Source of the DNA: Nostoc commune NIES-4072
Lineage (GTDB): Bacteria > Cyanobacteriota > Cyanobacteriia > Cyanobacteriales > Nostocaceae
Direction of reading: 5' to 3'
DNA length: 64,000 bases
Assembly (NCBI RefSeq): GCF_003113895.1
Contig: NZ_BDUD01000001.1
Span: 4,514,840-4,578,839, forward strand
Shown: positions 18,133 through 27,672 of the stretch, piece by piece
Layout: each line of letters opens with the position of its first letter
Position numbering within the stretch: the stretch's first letter is position 1
Position numbers and translations under genes: made by a program
The notes under the pieces: generated by a model
What the model was told of the DNA's origin: nothing
Database searches by the model: none
What the model saw: the letters and a program-made list of their open reading frames with translations, nothing else

Positions 18133-21100
18133 TTAATTTTTAAACTGGTATTTTTCGAGTAACTCTTTGACTTGAGCAGCTACCAAAGGGTGTGGATCTT
18201 TTTCTAACTGGGGGAGGATTTGCAGGAGAACGCGATGTGAAACCATATTTAGATATGCGATCGCAGCTTCTCTAACAAAGCCGGTTGGATGACGTAAACT
18301 CACTAAAATTTCAGAACTTGTCAATGGCGTGCGAGTTACTTGAGCAAAATGAAAACAGCAAGCTAGACACCAGTCAGAAAGGAAGTTACCCAACGTCAGC
18401 AATCTGTGGAGGCGATCGCCAACTATCATATTTTCATATTCTATGATCTTAGCTTCTACCAGATGTTGCAATTTCTCTGGCAGTGGTCGGTTATCTAAAA
18501 TATTCAGCAATAGAGATTTTGAAGACAAAGTTATAGTATGCTCTAGGATTTCTAACCCTCGTGCTAAGTTTACCACTGAGAGCGATCGCAAATTAAATGC
18601 TGCTGCCTGCATCTTTTCTGGCGAGTAAAGCAGTTTCAATAGCAGTAGCAGCCGCTCTTTGACATCCAATTCCAATTCTAAAAGGGCGCGTTGCAATAAC
18701 TCAGAGACAATCACAATCCTCTCACTAGGTTGCTGATTTCCTTTTTTGTCTAGTGTTTTCAAGTCTATATATGCGGCATAAATCTCGCCTAAAAACTTTA
18801 ATTCCTGCTCAATTAAATTTTCTACCCGACTTTCATAAAATCGATCTACTAAACCTTTAATTTCTGGTTGTTTGTGTATTTTTAGTAAGCTGCGAAGAAT
18901 GTGATCCCTAGTTGTACCCCAAGATGTTTCCAATTTTTCCCATAAAATCTCCAATGCTTCCTGAGTACCAATTTGAGCAATGGTACGCCAAGTGTACATT
19001 CGCACTACTTCTGGTTTGTAAATATTGGTAGCTACTCGCAACAGCATCTCTATAACTTCATTCTCTAGTCGCACTAAAGCTGACATTGCTGTAGTCCGGG
19101 TTGATTTATAATTAAGTGCTGCTATCAGGGCACAATAGTACTCTTCTAAATGGGTTGCTGCAATCATTTCTAATACGGCACAGCGCACCCGTAACGACTC
19201 ATCTTGTAACAAATTGGGAATGTGAATTCGCAACGCCTGCAAATAAACTGCTTCTCTAAGCGCTCTAACTCCATTTACCCGTTCCCGTTCTTTCTTATGA
19301 GTCAACATCCGGCGCATAGTTTGGGTAGCTGCTACCTTTTGCATAGGCGTTCCCTGACGTAAAACTAAAGCGGCGGCGGTGGCGCGGATGAGTGAGTTAT
19401 GCCGGGGGTTCAGGTATTCTTCTAGGATGCTTAAATTGGGATTTGGTTCAGCCAGCCAAATGTAGCGCAGCGCTAGGGCGAAAACTTCGGAGTTAGTTTC
19501 TTGGGGTTGTTCTAGCAAAGGACGGATAGCAGATAAATAAGCGGGATTTGCACCTGCTGTCAGCATGACTTCCAAACTTTGGCACTGTAAATCTGGGGTT
19601 AACTTGACTAACAGAGGTGCTAAAACTTCCGTACATCCTTGGGGATCAATTTGGGCTAAAAGTTCAATACAAGAGCGTTTATCTGCCTCGCTGCCTTTTT
19701 CTCCCAAGGCTTTGACTACACCTTGCTTGAAGAATCGTAATCCTACATTAGTTGCACTCAACTGGCCGCGTGCCACACTCAAGACTAACAGTTCAACATA
19801 GCGCGATCGCAATTCCCAAACTACTTTTAAACAGGTGCCAGTTATCAGCATTGTTTCTGCTACTAACACCCACTTTTGCAACGGTACGGGTATAAACTGT
19901 CCACAAAACAATATAGTTGCAAAAATTAGCACTCCTGTCAAACCTGTAGCGATCGCTTCGGCAGTTCCGCCAGATAAAGTCTGCATCCGGCTGCGAATTG
20001 CCTCTGGAATTGGTTGGTACAGGATGGGGCCGCTACTCATGACAAAGGTGTAGCGTAGGAGTTCATCAAAGAATTTGACAATTACCAAACCCCAAAAAAA
20101 GCTTTGCGATTGGATAGCGGGAATTAAATAAAATAATACCAGCACTCCTGGTAGGGAAAAACCTACGGTGATTGGTAAAAGCGTCGCTGTGAAAAATACC
20201 CCCATCCGTTCGATGAGTCGGCTGGAAATAAACCACTGCAACAACAACTCACACAGTCCCAACGTCCCACCAAAAAGACCTAAGAAGCTGGCAAGTTCTC
20301 GGTCGCCCAAATTAGATTGGAGTTCGCGTAGATATTGAAAATCTATTAATAACCCAATGACTTGCAACAGACCGACAAAAGCAAACAGCTGCCAAACATA
20401 GCGCTTCAGAGGACTTTTAATAAAACGCTGTCGTGAAGCTTGTTCTTCAGTAACTAGTCTTTGTGGTGTTTCAGGAAAAGCCGCTCGATATTGATGAGTT
20501 AAATATAATAAAATCCCCGATCCTAATAAAATTACTATACAGGCGATGAAGATGATTTTATTCAGCGTGGTGTATTGCAATAGCCAAGGCAAACTAAAGC
20601 CACTGATCACATCTGCGACTAAAAGCCCACTACTCACCAATGGGTAAGTCCGTTTAATCTCCCGAATATTAAATATTTGGTTAGCGACGATGGAAGTATT
20701 GAGGTCATTGACTACATAAAGGGCATCTACCCACAGCCGTAGCATAAATGCCGAAATAACTGCCAGGTATGAAACATGCGCTCCCCAACGTAATACAACT
20801 AATAATAGTAACGGCATCAACATGCAAGGGGCGATCGCTACAATCACCCGCCGTAAGGGAAAAATCTTTTGCAGCCAAGAGTATAAAAAAACCAGTGCTG
20901 CACTCATGGCAGCACTAGCAATATACATCCACGGTAGTAAATGAGTTCCATATTCATCCAAAAACAGCGCCACAGTGCTGTCCTCTGCCCACCGCAATCC
21001 TACACATACAGTTGTGTAAAAAAAGAACATGAGTTGAGTTCGTTCGCTCTCCTCTGGTCGGAGATTCACCCACTGTAGTAGTCTTAGTCGTGGTAAAGCA

Positions 21101-21138
21101 ACTTTATTTGCAGCCAACCAATGATTTTTCAGTTCCAT
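18133..21138 (-). CDS. MFS-like membrane protein with C-terminal HEAT-type repeats
   Basis: I place the start at ATG 21138 (MELKNHWLAANK), giving about 1001 residues. An upstream in-frame ATG would add a low-complexity Leu/Pro stretch translated from a G-rich repeat. The first half (to about residue 440) has about 12 hydrophobic segments of an MFS/nucleotide-translocator-like permease. The second half is soluble and helical with repeats of HEAT type, such as VRCAVLEMIAAT, FVREAAIAYLNMVS and HPLVAAQVKELLEKY. Such MFS-HEAT fusions are known in cyanobacteria but have no established function. It is monocistronic and sits downstream of infC. Confidence 0.7.
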   Translation of the reverse strand: MELKNHWLAANKVALPRLRLLQWVNLRPEESERTQLMFFFYTTVCVGLRWAEDSTVALFLDEYGTHLLPWMYIASAAMSAALVFLYSWLQKIFPLRRVIVAIAPCMLMPLLLLVVLRWGAHVSYLAVISAFMLRLWVDALYVVNDLNTSIVANQIFNIREIKRTYPLVSSGLLVADVISGFSLPWLLQYTTLNKIIFIACIVILLGSGILLYLTHQYRAAFPETPQRLVTEEQASRQRFIKSPLKRYVWQLFAFVGLLQVIGLLIDFQYLRELQSNLGDRELASFLGLFGGTLGLCELLLQWFISSRLIERMGVFFTATLLPITVGFSLPGVLVLFYLIPAIQSQSFFWGLVIVKFFDELLRYTFVMSSGPILYQPIPEAIRSRMQTLSGGTAEAIATGLTGVLIFATILFCGQFIPVPLQKWVLVAETMLITGTCLKVVWELRSRYVELLVLSVARGQLSATNVGLRFFKQGVVKALGEKGSEADKRSCIELLAQIDPQGCTEVLAPLLVKLTPDLQCQSLEVMLTAGANPAYLSAIRPLLEQPQETNSEVFALALRYIWLAEPNPNLSILEEYLNPRHNSLIRATAAALVLRQGTPMQKVAATQTMRRMLTHKKERERVNGVRALREAVYLQALRIHIPNLLQDESLRVRCAVLEMIAATHLEEYYCALIAALNYKSTRTTAMSALVRLENEVIEMLLRVATNIYKPEVVRMYTWRTIAQIGTQEALEILWEKLETSWGTTRDHILRSLLKIHKQPEIKGLVDRFYESRVENLIEQELKFLGEIYAAYIDLKTLDKKGNQQPSERIVIVSELLQRALLELELDVKERLLLLLKLLYSPEKMQAAAFNLRSLSVVNLARGLEILEHTITLSSKSLLLNILDNRPLPEKLQHLVEAKIIEYENMIVGDRLHRLLTLGNFLSDWCLACCFHFAQVTRTPLTSSEILVSLRHPTGFVREAAIAYLNMVSHRVLLQILPQLEKDPHPLVAAQVKELLEKYQFKN

Positions 21139-21357
21139 GCAGTTTTCTTTTCTGGTAGTATCACCGCGTAATGGGGAGCGGAGCGGGGGCAGGGGAAGCA
21201 GGGGGAGCAGGGGAAGCAAATATTTCCTTATCTCCCTTATCTCCAGGAAATAACAAAGGGCAACTGAGTATTATGTTTCCCACTCAGGCTTCAGGATTAT
21301 CAATTTTAGATAAATTTATACAACCTCAGAGTCTTGGGTGCATGGAAACGAAACATC

Positions 21358-21392
21358 AAAAAATCCCCTGACTTTAAGTCAAGGGATTTTCA
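21358..21392 (-). terminator. Terminator of infC
   Basis: On the minus strand AATCCCTTGACTTAAAGTCA continues to GGGGATTTTTT, a stable hairpin followed by a T-run, about 30 bp after the infC stop. This is a textbook intrinsic terminator. Confidence 0.88.
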
Positions 21393-21420
21393 AGCTTGGT
21401 CTATTAATACAGTGAGAGGA

Positions 21421-21954
21421 TTATTTTTTAGGCGAGATGAGCATCATCATGTTTCGCCCTTCTTTTTTAGGCGCTTGTTGCAGCTCCCCATAAGGCTCCA
21501 AATCCGTTGCCATTCGCTTGAGCAAATCTTCTGCTAGGTCGCTGTGTTGAATTTCTCGACCCCGGAACATGACAGTAGCTTTGACTTTATCGCCATCTTT
21601 CAAAAAGCGCTCTGCTTGCTTAACACGCACGTTGTAGTCGTGTTCTTCTATTTTGTAGCGCATCTTAACTTCTTTGACATCAGCCGTGTGCTGCTTTTTC
21701 CGGGCTTCCCGCGCCTTTTTCTCCTGCTCAAACTTATATTTCCCGTAGTCCATAATCCGACAAACTGGCGGGTCAGCTTTGTCACTTATTAGCACCAAAT
21801 CTAACTCTTTCTCTTCTGCTAGTTGTAGTGCTTCTTGCGGGAGCATAATTCCCAGTTGGGCACCATCAGTATCAATTACCCGAATTTTCGGGTAGCGAAT
21901 TCGTTCGTTAATTTGGGGCAGATCGCGAGTTCTTTTCTTCTCAATCACAGGCAT
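21421..21954 (-). CDS. infC: Translation initiation factor IF-3
   Basis: 177 residues, normal IF-3 length. The N-domain starts with [20 protein letters not shown], a basic linker follows ([15 protein letters not shown]), and the C-domain has [17 protein letters not shown] and [16 protein letters not shown]-3 binds the 30S subunit and checks start-codon selection. The start here is a normal ATG, not the rare AUU used for autoregulation in enterobacteria. It has its own terminator. No rpmI/rplT follow; the next gene downstream is the MFS-HEAT gene. Confidence 0.96.
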   Translation of the reverse strand: MPVIEKKRTRDLPQINERIRYPKIRVIDTDGAQLGIMLPQEALQLAEEKELDLVLISDKADPPVCRIMDYGKYKFEQEKKAREARKKQHTADVKEVKMRYKIEEHDYNVRVKQAERFLKDGDKVKATVMFRGREIQHSDLAEDLLKRMATDLEPYGELQQAPKKEGRNMMMLISPKK

Positions 21955-22452
21955 TATGATTTGTGGGAGCTCTTAATGAAGGATTTGGTGTGGTCTTGAT
22001 TGGTATGCCTCAGAGGCAAAATACAAAAATAACTCAGGACTGAAAACATAGTCTACAGTTCTAGAGTAACTAATCCATAAAAGAGTTGCGTCCTTGTATT
22101 TGCCATTCTACTAACTCTGAGATACTTTCTCTCCAATAGTTAATCTAAATTACACAACCTAGACTTATGTTAAATATTATTACAAAGATTTAGCAATACT
22201 TTTTGCGATCGCATTGAGCAATAATTGAGCAACATTATATCTCCATAATACCAAGCTCACAGAAGCAGGACATCTAGCATAATTAATGTAACATATTACC
22301 TTACATACAGTAAGCCTAGTGGTCTGTCTGATTAATTTTGATGACTTTGTAGTAAGCACAAAGCGTGCTTAAAAATTAGATATAACTTTGTGTCCACCCT
22401 CTTGCGCTAAAGTTGCATAAGAACGTGCATCTAAAGCCAGGAGGAAAGAGTT
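21955..22452. other. Intergenic region between divergent genes
   Basis: About 500 bp of AT-rich DNA that must hold the promoters of infC (minus) and the oxidoreductase (plus). A small hairpin AAGCACAAAGCGTGCTT lies at about 22357-22373. No open frame or RNA gene is recognisable. Confidence 0.5.
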
Positions 22453-23460
22453 GTGAAAGCAGTCTTGATGACAGCAGCTGGCAGTCCAGAAGTTCTGCAA
22501 CTACAGGAAGTGCCAAACCCTACTGTTCCTGTAGGTAATAGTGAACTTTTAGTGCGTTTGGTGGCGGCTGGCATTAACCCCATTGACACTAAACTTCGTA
22601 GCCGAGGAACTTTCTACCCCGATCGCACGCCGACAATTTTAGGATGTGATGGTGCTGGTATAGTCGAAGCGGTGGGTGCTAGTGTTCAGCGTTTTCGCCC
22701 AGGTGATGAAGTATATTTTTGCTATGGCGGATTGGGCGCACACCAAGGTAATTATGCTGAATATACCGTTGTAGATGAGCGGTTTGTGGCACGTAAACCT
22801 GCGTCTATCTCCTTTGCCGAAGCCGCAGCAGCGCCTTTAGTGTTAATCACCGCCTGGGAAGCTCTATACGAACGGGGACGATTGGAACCTGGCGAAAGAG
22901 TTTTGATTCATGCGGGTGCTGGTGGTGTAGGTCATGTAGCAATTCAATTAGCGAAACTCAAAGGTGCTACTGTTTCCACCACAGTGGGTTCTGAAGAAAA
23001 AGCTAATTTCGTCAAACAACTAAGTGCCGATCATGTAATTTTTTATAAACAAACAGACTTTGTACAAGCAGCATTAGATTGGACTAACGGCGAAGGCGTA
23101 GATTTAGCTTTTGATACCGTAGGCGGCGAAACCTTTCACAAAACCTTCCCCGCAGTGCGAGTATATGGTGATATTGTGACGATTCTCGAACCAGATGCCA
23201 ACACTGTTTGGAAAACTGCTAGACAACGTAATCTCCGCATTGGTTTAGAATTAATGCTCACACCAGCGTTGCTAGGATTAGAAGAAAGCCTCCAGCACCA
23301 TGCAGAAATTCTCGAACAATGTGCCACCTGGATCGATGAAAGCAAATTAAAAATCCATGTTACCCACAAATTTCCTTTAAAAGAAGCCGCTAAAGCGCAC
23401 CAACTAATCGAAAGCGGTTCTGTGACAGGTAAAATTGTTCTACTGATTAGCGACGATTGA
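22453..23460 (+). CDS. Zinc-independent alcohol dehydrogenase / NADPH:quinone oxidoreductase
   Basis: 335 residues, starting with GTG preceded by AGGAGGAAAGA. The MDR-superfamily layout is clear: a GroES-like N-domain (AAGINPIDTKLRSRG), then the nucleotide-binding motif HAGAGGVGHVAIQLAKLKGA. The structural- and catalytic-zinc cysteines of classical alcohol dehydrogenases are missing, so this is the zeta-crystallin/quinone-reductase branch. It uses NADPH to reduce quinones or enones. The next gene starts only 10-50 bp downstream, so they may be co-transcribed. Confidence 0.88.
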   Translation: MKAVLMTAAGSPEVLQLQEVPNPTVPVGNSELLVRLVAAGINPIDTKLRSRGTFYPDRTPTILGCDGAGIVEAVGASVQRFRPGDEVYFCYGGLGAHQGNYAEYTVVDERFVARKPASISFAEAAAAPLVLITAWEALYERGRLEPGERVLIHAGAGGVGHVAIQLAKLKGATVSTTVGSEEKANFVKQLSADHVIFYKQTDFVQAALDWTNGEGVDLAFDTVGGETFHKTFPAVRVYGDIVTILEPDANTVWKTARQRNLRIGLELMLTPALLGLEESLQHHAEILEQCATWIDESKLKIHVTHKFPLKEAAKAHQLIESGSVTGKIVLLISDD

Positions 23461-23469
23461 TCGAACAAT

Positions 23470-25692
23470 TTGCATAATTTATTTTTTAAACACAGCTGCA
23501 CCCAAAAGTTAAACCCAAAGATACCCAAAAAGCTCACTCTGCGTACCTCTGCGCTTCCCTTTGCGTTCCTTTGCGTTTTACTTCTCCTCTTCCCCCTACC
23601 TACTTCAGCAGCACAAACCCAACCAGAACGCACACCCTTAACTCTAGAATTATTACAAGAACGTCTACGCACACCTACACTCCGCGAAGGCAATTTGACC
23701 GTAGATTTGCAGAAGATGGTGATTGATTTGCGCCCAGAAAATACTAGCTTTCGTGATGCCTTTTACCAACTCATGCGAAAAGGGCTAAATGCAAAACCTC
23801 TAGGTTTAGACCTCAGCTATACCCTGATTTTAGGGGATTTTGTGGGCAGCGATTTGGGTTTAAGAACCCCCTTATATGCCCAAGCGATCGCTCCGATTTT
23901 CACCGCCACCGAACAACAAGAACTAGAACTTTTGCGCTTCGTTTGTCTAGAGTCACTCACGAACTCTAAAGATTGCCGATCGCTGTTAGGAACACAATCA
24001 ACTCCATCCAGTGAAATCGCCGTCTTTCGTGGTGTCTTAACACTAGTACAAACTCGTTTCAATGGCGAAATAAAGTTCTCTAATACATTCTTTCTTCAGT
24101 CTGTGGATGCCCAAGGTGCAACTTTTCTCCAATCCACTAATTGGAACGAAACCAGATTTGCTCGTCCCGTCAACTTTAACGGTACTAAGTTCAAACAACC
24201 AAGCAATTTTCAGGGCAGTATTTTTTTTGAAAAAGCTAATTTTAAACAAACTCAATTTCAAGACATTGCTGATTTTCAAGGCAGCATTTTTGAAAAAACT
24301 GCCAACTTTAACCAAGCAACTTTTAAACAGTTAGCTAAATTCAATAGTGGGCAGTGGCGAGATAATGCTGATTTTTCTAATGTCCGTTTTGCGAATCAAG
24401 CCCTGTTTACTAAAGCAAATTTTAATCAGTTCCTGCTTTTAACAGAAGCAACTTTTGAGCAAGCTGTCACATTTCGAGAAGTGGAGTTTAATCAATCGGT
24501 AAATTTGCAAGGTGCAAGCATTCTCAACCAAGCAGATTTTAGCGATGCAAGGTTTTCTACAGAAGCTTGTTTAAGTGTACCCGGTTTAACTTTTAACTCT
24601 AACCAAGCAAAAATTTTAGGTAATCCGGGTCAGATTGGTAAGATGTTCTGCATCCCTACATTACAAGGTAATGAGAATATCTTGCGGAATTTAGGGCAAA
24701 ATTTTCGTCAGCAACAACAAGTTGCTGATGCTAATGAACTGGAATATACAAAACAACAACTGCGATTAGTGGAAATGAGTCGCCGTTTGACGGCTACAAA
24801 TATTAATAGTGCCTCCGTCGCAAATTTGATTAATCTGGGTTTTTCTGCAACTCAAGCCGAAGCGATCGCCCAGCGTCGTCTGATAAAATCGTTTCGCAAT
24901 AGCAGTGAGTTACTGACCTTAGCAGATATCGATTTAGAAAAATACACACAACTGAGTAAGCGCTTAATTGTCGGTGAACCCCTTTCGATTATTGGGTGGT
25001 TACTGCAAGCTTGGAGTTGGTTGGGGTTGAGTGTAGTGCTGTTGTTGAGTGGCTACGGTACGAATTTTTGGTTAGTTTTTGGTGTGGGAGGAGTTGCGAT
25101 CGCTTATTTTGGCTTACTATTTTGGATCGTGGATCGTTATCGTCGGCTGCATCCTGTACCAATTATTCCCACATTTTACGAAACCATTTCGATATTTGTG
25201 AGTTTTAGCGTTTTAGAATTATTGAGCTTACTAGCCATCTTTCGTAATGCTCAACAACCTTGGCTGACATTGGGGTGTCTTTTAATAATTATTGTCCCCG
25301 TCCCGGTGGCTTTATTGATTCGACTTTACCAAAAAGGTCGTTATCACGATTTAATGGACGTTTCTTACTTCACAGAAGACGGTACATTTCGCCAGTTACG
25401 ATTATTGATTGGACGTTTACCAGTCATACCAAGGAATCAGACATTTCGGGAACGATATATGCCTCTTTTGTGCGATCGCCGTTGGAACTGGCTCAACTAC
25501 TATGATTTTAGTCTCAACAACCTAGTTAAATTAGGATTTAACGACATTCGCCTGCGAGACGAACACCTACCTGGCATCATATCCGCACTTGCTTGGTATC
25601 AATGGAGTTTGGGTGTAATTTACATCACGCTAGTTTTGTGGACACTTTCCCGCACAATTCCGGGATTGAATTTGCTGATTTATCTGAAGTAA
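23470..25692 (+). CDS. Pentapeptide-repeat membrane protein with HhH-like segment
   Basis: 740 residues from a TTG start; the exact start is uncertain. A signal peptide (LPFAFLCVLLLLFPLPTSAA, cut near AAQ) is followed by a soluble region. A pentapeptide-repeat block (about 195-375) has Phe at the centre of successive five-residue units (ANFKQ TQFQD IADFQ...). A helix-hairpin-helix-like stretch follows (about 440-500: INSASVANLINLGFSATQAE), then four hydrophobic helices (from about 505; the last near the C-terminus). The combination suggests an exported or thylakoid/periplasm-facing scaffold anchored in the membrane. Function is unknown. Confidence 0.75.
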   Translation: MHNLFFKHSCTQKLNPKIPKKLTLRTSALPFAFLCVLLLLFPLPTSAAQTQPERTPLTLELLQERLRTPTLREGNLTVDLQKMVIDLRPENTSFRDAFYQLMRKGLNAKPLGLDLSYTLILGDFVGSDLGLRTPLYAQAIAPIFTATEQQELELLRFVCLESLTNSKDCRSLLGTQSTPSSEIAVFRGVLTLVQTRFNGEIKFSNTFFLQSVDAQGATFLQSTNWNETRFARPVNFNGTKFKQPSNFQGSIFFEKANFKQTQFQDIADFQGSIFEKTANFNQATFKQLAKFNSGQWRDNADFSNVRFANQALFTKANFNQFLLLTEATFEQAVTFREVEFNQSVNLQGASILNQADFSDARFSTEACLSVPGLTFNSNQAKILGNPGQIGKMFCIPTLQGNENILRNLGQNFRQQQQVADANELEYTKQQLRLVEMSRRLTATNINSASVANLINLGFSATQAEAIAQRRLIKSFRNSSELLTLADIDLEKYTQLSKRLIVGEPLSIIGWLLQAWSWLGLSVVLLLSGYGTNFWLVFGVGGVAIAYFGLLFWIVDRYRRLHPVPIIPTFYETISIFVSFSVLELLSLLAIFRNAQQPWLTLGCLLIIIVPVPVALLIRLYQKGRYHDLMDVSYFTEDGTFRQLRLLIGRLPVIPRNQTFRERYMPLLCDRRWNWLNYYDFSLNNLVKLGFNDIRLRDEHLPGIISALAWYQWSLGVIYITLVLWTLSRTIPGLNLLIYLK

Positions 25693-25849
25693 TTCCTGTA
25701 CCTGAAGCTTTTTTCACTGCACTTCCTAGTGTTACTAATATGATGCAACCTATTGCAGTGTGTTAGAAACCATGCTATTTATTGTTATCAGTCTGGCGGT
25801 ATTACATCAGCTAAAAGTGATAGAAGCCCGGTTAAAAGCAAATTAATTA

Positions 25850-26222
25850 AATATCTAAAAATTTGGTAAATTTATCAAAAGATTGTTCATTGCAATATAA
25901 TGTTTAACCAAGTTTAATTTTGTTATTAAGTAGGTAAGCGAGAAAATTCATAGCTACGTCATTGCGAGTGAAAGGTAAAGCCTTCGGCATAGCTTCGCTT
26001 AACAGGGAGCGTCTCGTTGGCGCAGTCTTTCGCAGAGAAGAGAAGCAATCGCAAAGGTTTTGAGCCTTTTATACTTAGGTACATAATTTAAGTTTGTTTA
26101 TCTACACTTACTTACAAACATATCAGTTAATTTTTTAAAATATTGTCTAAAAATATCTACAATTTTGATAAATATATCAAAATATTTTTCATTGTGCTTC
26201 AAAGTTAAATCATATAAATTGT
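25850..26222. repeat. Diverged direct repeat in leader region
   Basis: About 65 bp around 25850-25915 (TATCTAAAAATTTGGTAAAT, then TTATCAAAAGATTGTTCATT) recurs in diverged form at about 26154-26222 (TATCTACAATTTTGATAAAT, then ATATCAAAATATTTTTCATT). Both are AT-rich and lie in the 877-bp stretch upstream of the repeat-protein gene. Their role is unknown. Confidence 0.55.
25957..26056. repeat. REP-like palindrome (CGTCATTGCGAG...AGCAATCGCAAAG)
   Basis: CGTCATTGCGAG at the left and GAAGCAATCGCAAAG at the right are inverted complements of a widespread bacterial repeat. Between them is a copy of the GGGAGCGTCTCGTTGGCGCAG-type Nostoc repeat. No gene is seen in the surrounding 25693-26569 apart from a 24-codon open frame at about 25771 without support. 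Confidence 0.6.
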
Positions 26223-26342
26223 AAGTGTAAATAGATAGCATTAATTAAAAATTGATTATCTCCACTTAACAAAGATAACCAATTAATTTAATAGCTACTA
26301 ACTAGTTTTGCTGACAATCAAAACAACAAAACAGCCATGAGA

Positions 26343-26495
26343 TATAGGATTACTATTTGATTTTTGAACGAAATTAAGTATTGTAGAGTGTGTTAGAACG
26401 GAGTTCGTAACGCACTATGAACACGAGTTTGATGCCGTACTCTCTGTGCTAACACATCCTACGTATATTTTCAGAAATCAAACCGGATTCCTATA
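26343..26495. mobile_element. 153-bp MITE, copy A (TA target type)
   Basis: It is bounded by TATAGGATTACTATTTGATT and the inverted AATCAAACCGGATTCCTATA. It is almost identical over its full 153 bp to the reverse complement of 37429-37581; one mismatch was seen by eye. Both copies end in TA on each side, the target preference of IS630/Tc1-mariner-type elements. It has no coding capacity. Confidence 0.85.
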
Positions 26496-26569
26496 GACAA
26501 AACTTAAGTCTATTTTATGTTCTGATGCTAGCAAAATTTTTATCAAAACAATAACGAGGATTAATTCTA

Positions 26570-27319
26570 ATGGCAGACAATTCAAGTAATAGTGGTAGCA
26601 GTAACCCCTCTACTAGTGGAAACAATGCGATCGGACAATTTGGACAATCACCCTTCGGTCGTTTGAAAGAAGTTGTTCCTGAGAAAGACCTTCCCAAGAT
26701 ATTCAGTGGTGTTGGTCAAGGAGAAAGTGGCGGTAGCCCATTTGGTGGCGGTGCTGCTGCTGGTGCCAGTGGCAGTCAGCCTGATTTACCCTATGGTGGT
26801 AATCCTTTCGCTGGCGACAACTTCTGGAATATCTTTGCAGGCGGTGTCAACCCATCCAAAGTCGGTGGTGGCCCATCCGCAGTTGGTGGTAGCCCATCCG
26901 CAGTTGGTGGTAGCCCATCCGCAGTTGGTAGCCCATCCGCAGGTAGTAGTAACCAAGGTAGTGGCAGGGACCCTTTGACTGGTTCTGGTAGCCAGGCTGG
27001 TGGTATTAGCACAACTGAAATACCGGATGCGTTCGGTTTGAGGGTTACTATTGACAAGCTAGTTAGCTCAAGGCTTGACAAAGAACTCGGTGGCGGAAAA
27101 ATCCCATCATCTGGTGGTGGACAAATCCCCTCATTTGATGCTGGACAAATCCCCTCATTTGGTGGTGTTGGTCAAAGTCCATCATTTGGTGGTACTGGTG
27201 GAGGAATCCCATCATTTGGTGGTACTGGTGAAGGAATCCCATCATTTGGTGGTACTGGTGGAGGAATCCCATCATTTGGTGGTACTGGTGGAGGAATCCC
27301 ATCATTTGGTGGTCAATAA
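26570..27319 (+). CDS. Gly/Ser/Pro-rich repeat protein, unknown
   Basis: 249 residues, almost entirely low complexity. The N-terminus is polar. A motif SPFGRLKEVVPEKDLPKIF (about 25-43) is followed by GGNPFAG, a heptapeptide block GGSPSAV (three to four copies, about 100-122), a mixed segment with a short helix (FGLRVTIDKLVSSRLDKELG) and a C-terminal decapeptide block GIPSFGGTGG (about four copies, perfect 30-bp DNA repeats at about 27190-27318). No signal peptide or membrane helix is visible. The SPF-x-LKEV motif and NPFAG repeats recur in the next gene, so the two proteins are related. Function unknown. Confidence 0.7.
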   Translation: MADNSSNSGSSNPSTSGNNAIGQFGQSPFGRLKEVVPEKDLPKIFSGVGQGESGGSPFGGGAAAGASGSQPDLPYGGNPFAGDNFWNIFAGGVNPSKVGGGPSAVGGSPSAVGGSPSAVGSPSAGSSNQGSGRDPLTGSGSQAGGISTTEIPDAFGLRVTIDKLVSSRLDKELGGGKIPSSGGGQIPSFDAGQIPSFGGVGQSPSFGGTGGGIPSFGGTGEGIPSFGGTGGGIPSFGGTGGGIPSFGGQ

Positions 27320-27402
27320 ATCCCGTTTGCTTAATAGAATCCTTGCGAAAATCAGTAGATAAATAGAAGAGAACAATAATCAGTTCTTCAGTACATAGTA
27401 TG

Positions 27403-27492
27403 CTAGTACAGCTTGGCGCAAATAAACATACCATTCGATAAAGCTCAAAAGCGCGTATTATCGCTGATGTAACTTCTGCCTTATTGTACTAG
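27403..27492. mobile_element. Small inverted-repeat element (CTAGTACA ends)
   Basis: CTAGTACAGCTTGGCGCA at the left and TCTGCCTTATTGTACTAG at the right are imperfect inverted repeats about 90 bp apart. The element lies between the two repeat-protein genes and has no coding capacity. It is likely a MITE. Confidence 0.5.
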
Positions 27493-27672
27493 TTTGCTAT
27501 TTTACGCCCTATAACTCTTTACAGGTAAGGATTTGAGAAACATTTTCTGCTAATTTGACAGTAAGATGATTAAAGCCTTTATTATTAAAGAGATTTTGGG
27601 TTTAGCAAATTCATAATTGGTATAAGAAGTACTGAAGACCCCATAATTTTTTAACTAAAAATAGGAAAATTA

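Noticed and set aside
23136..23693. Minus-strand 185-codon frame across the end of the oxidoreductase gene
   Set aside because: Overlaps two well-supported plus-strand genes and has shadow-like composition.
25771..25845. 24-codon hydrophobic open frame after the pentapeptide gene
   Set aside because: Too short, without a clear ribosome-binding site or recognisable similarity to small photosystem proteins.
26515..26697. Minus-strand frame upstream of and overlapping the repeat-protein start
   Set aside because: Shadow of the Gly/Ser-rich gene without a start signal.
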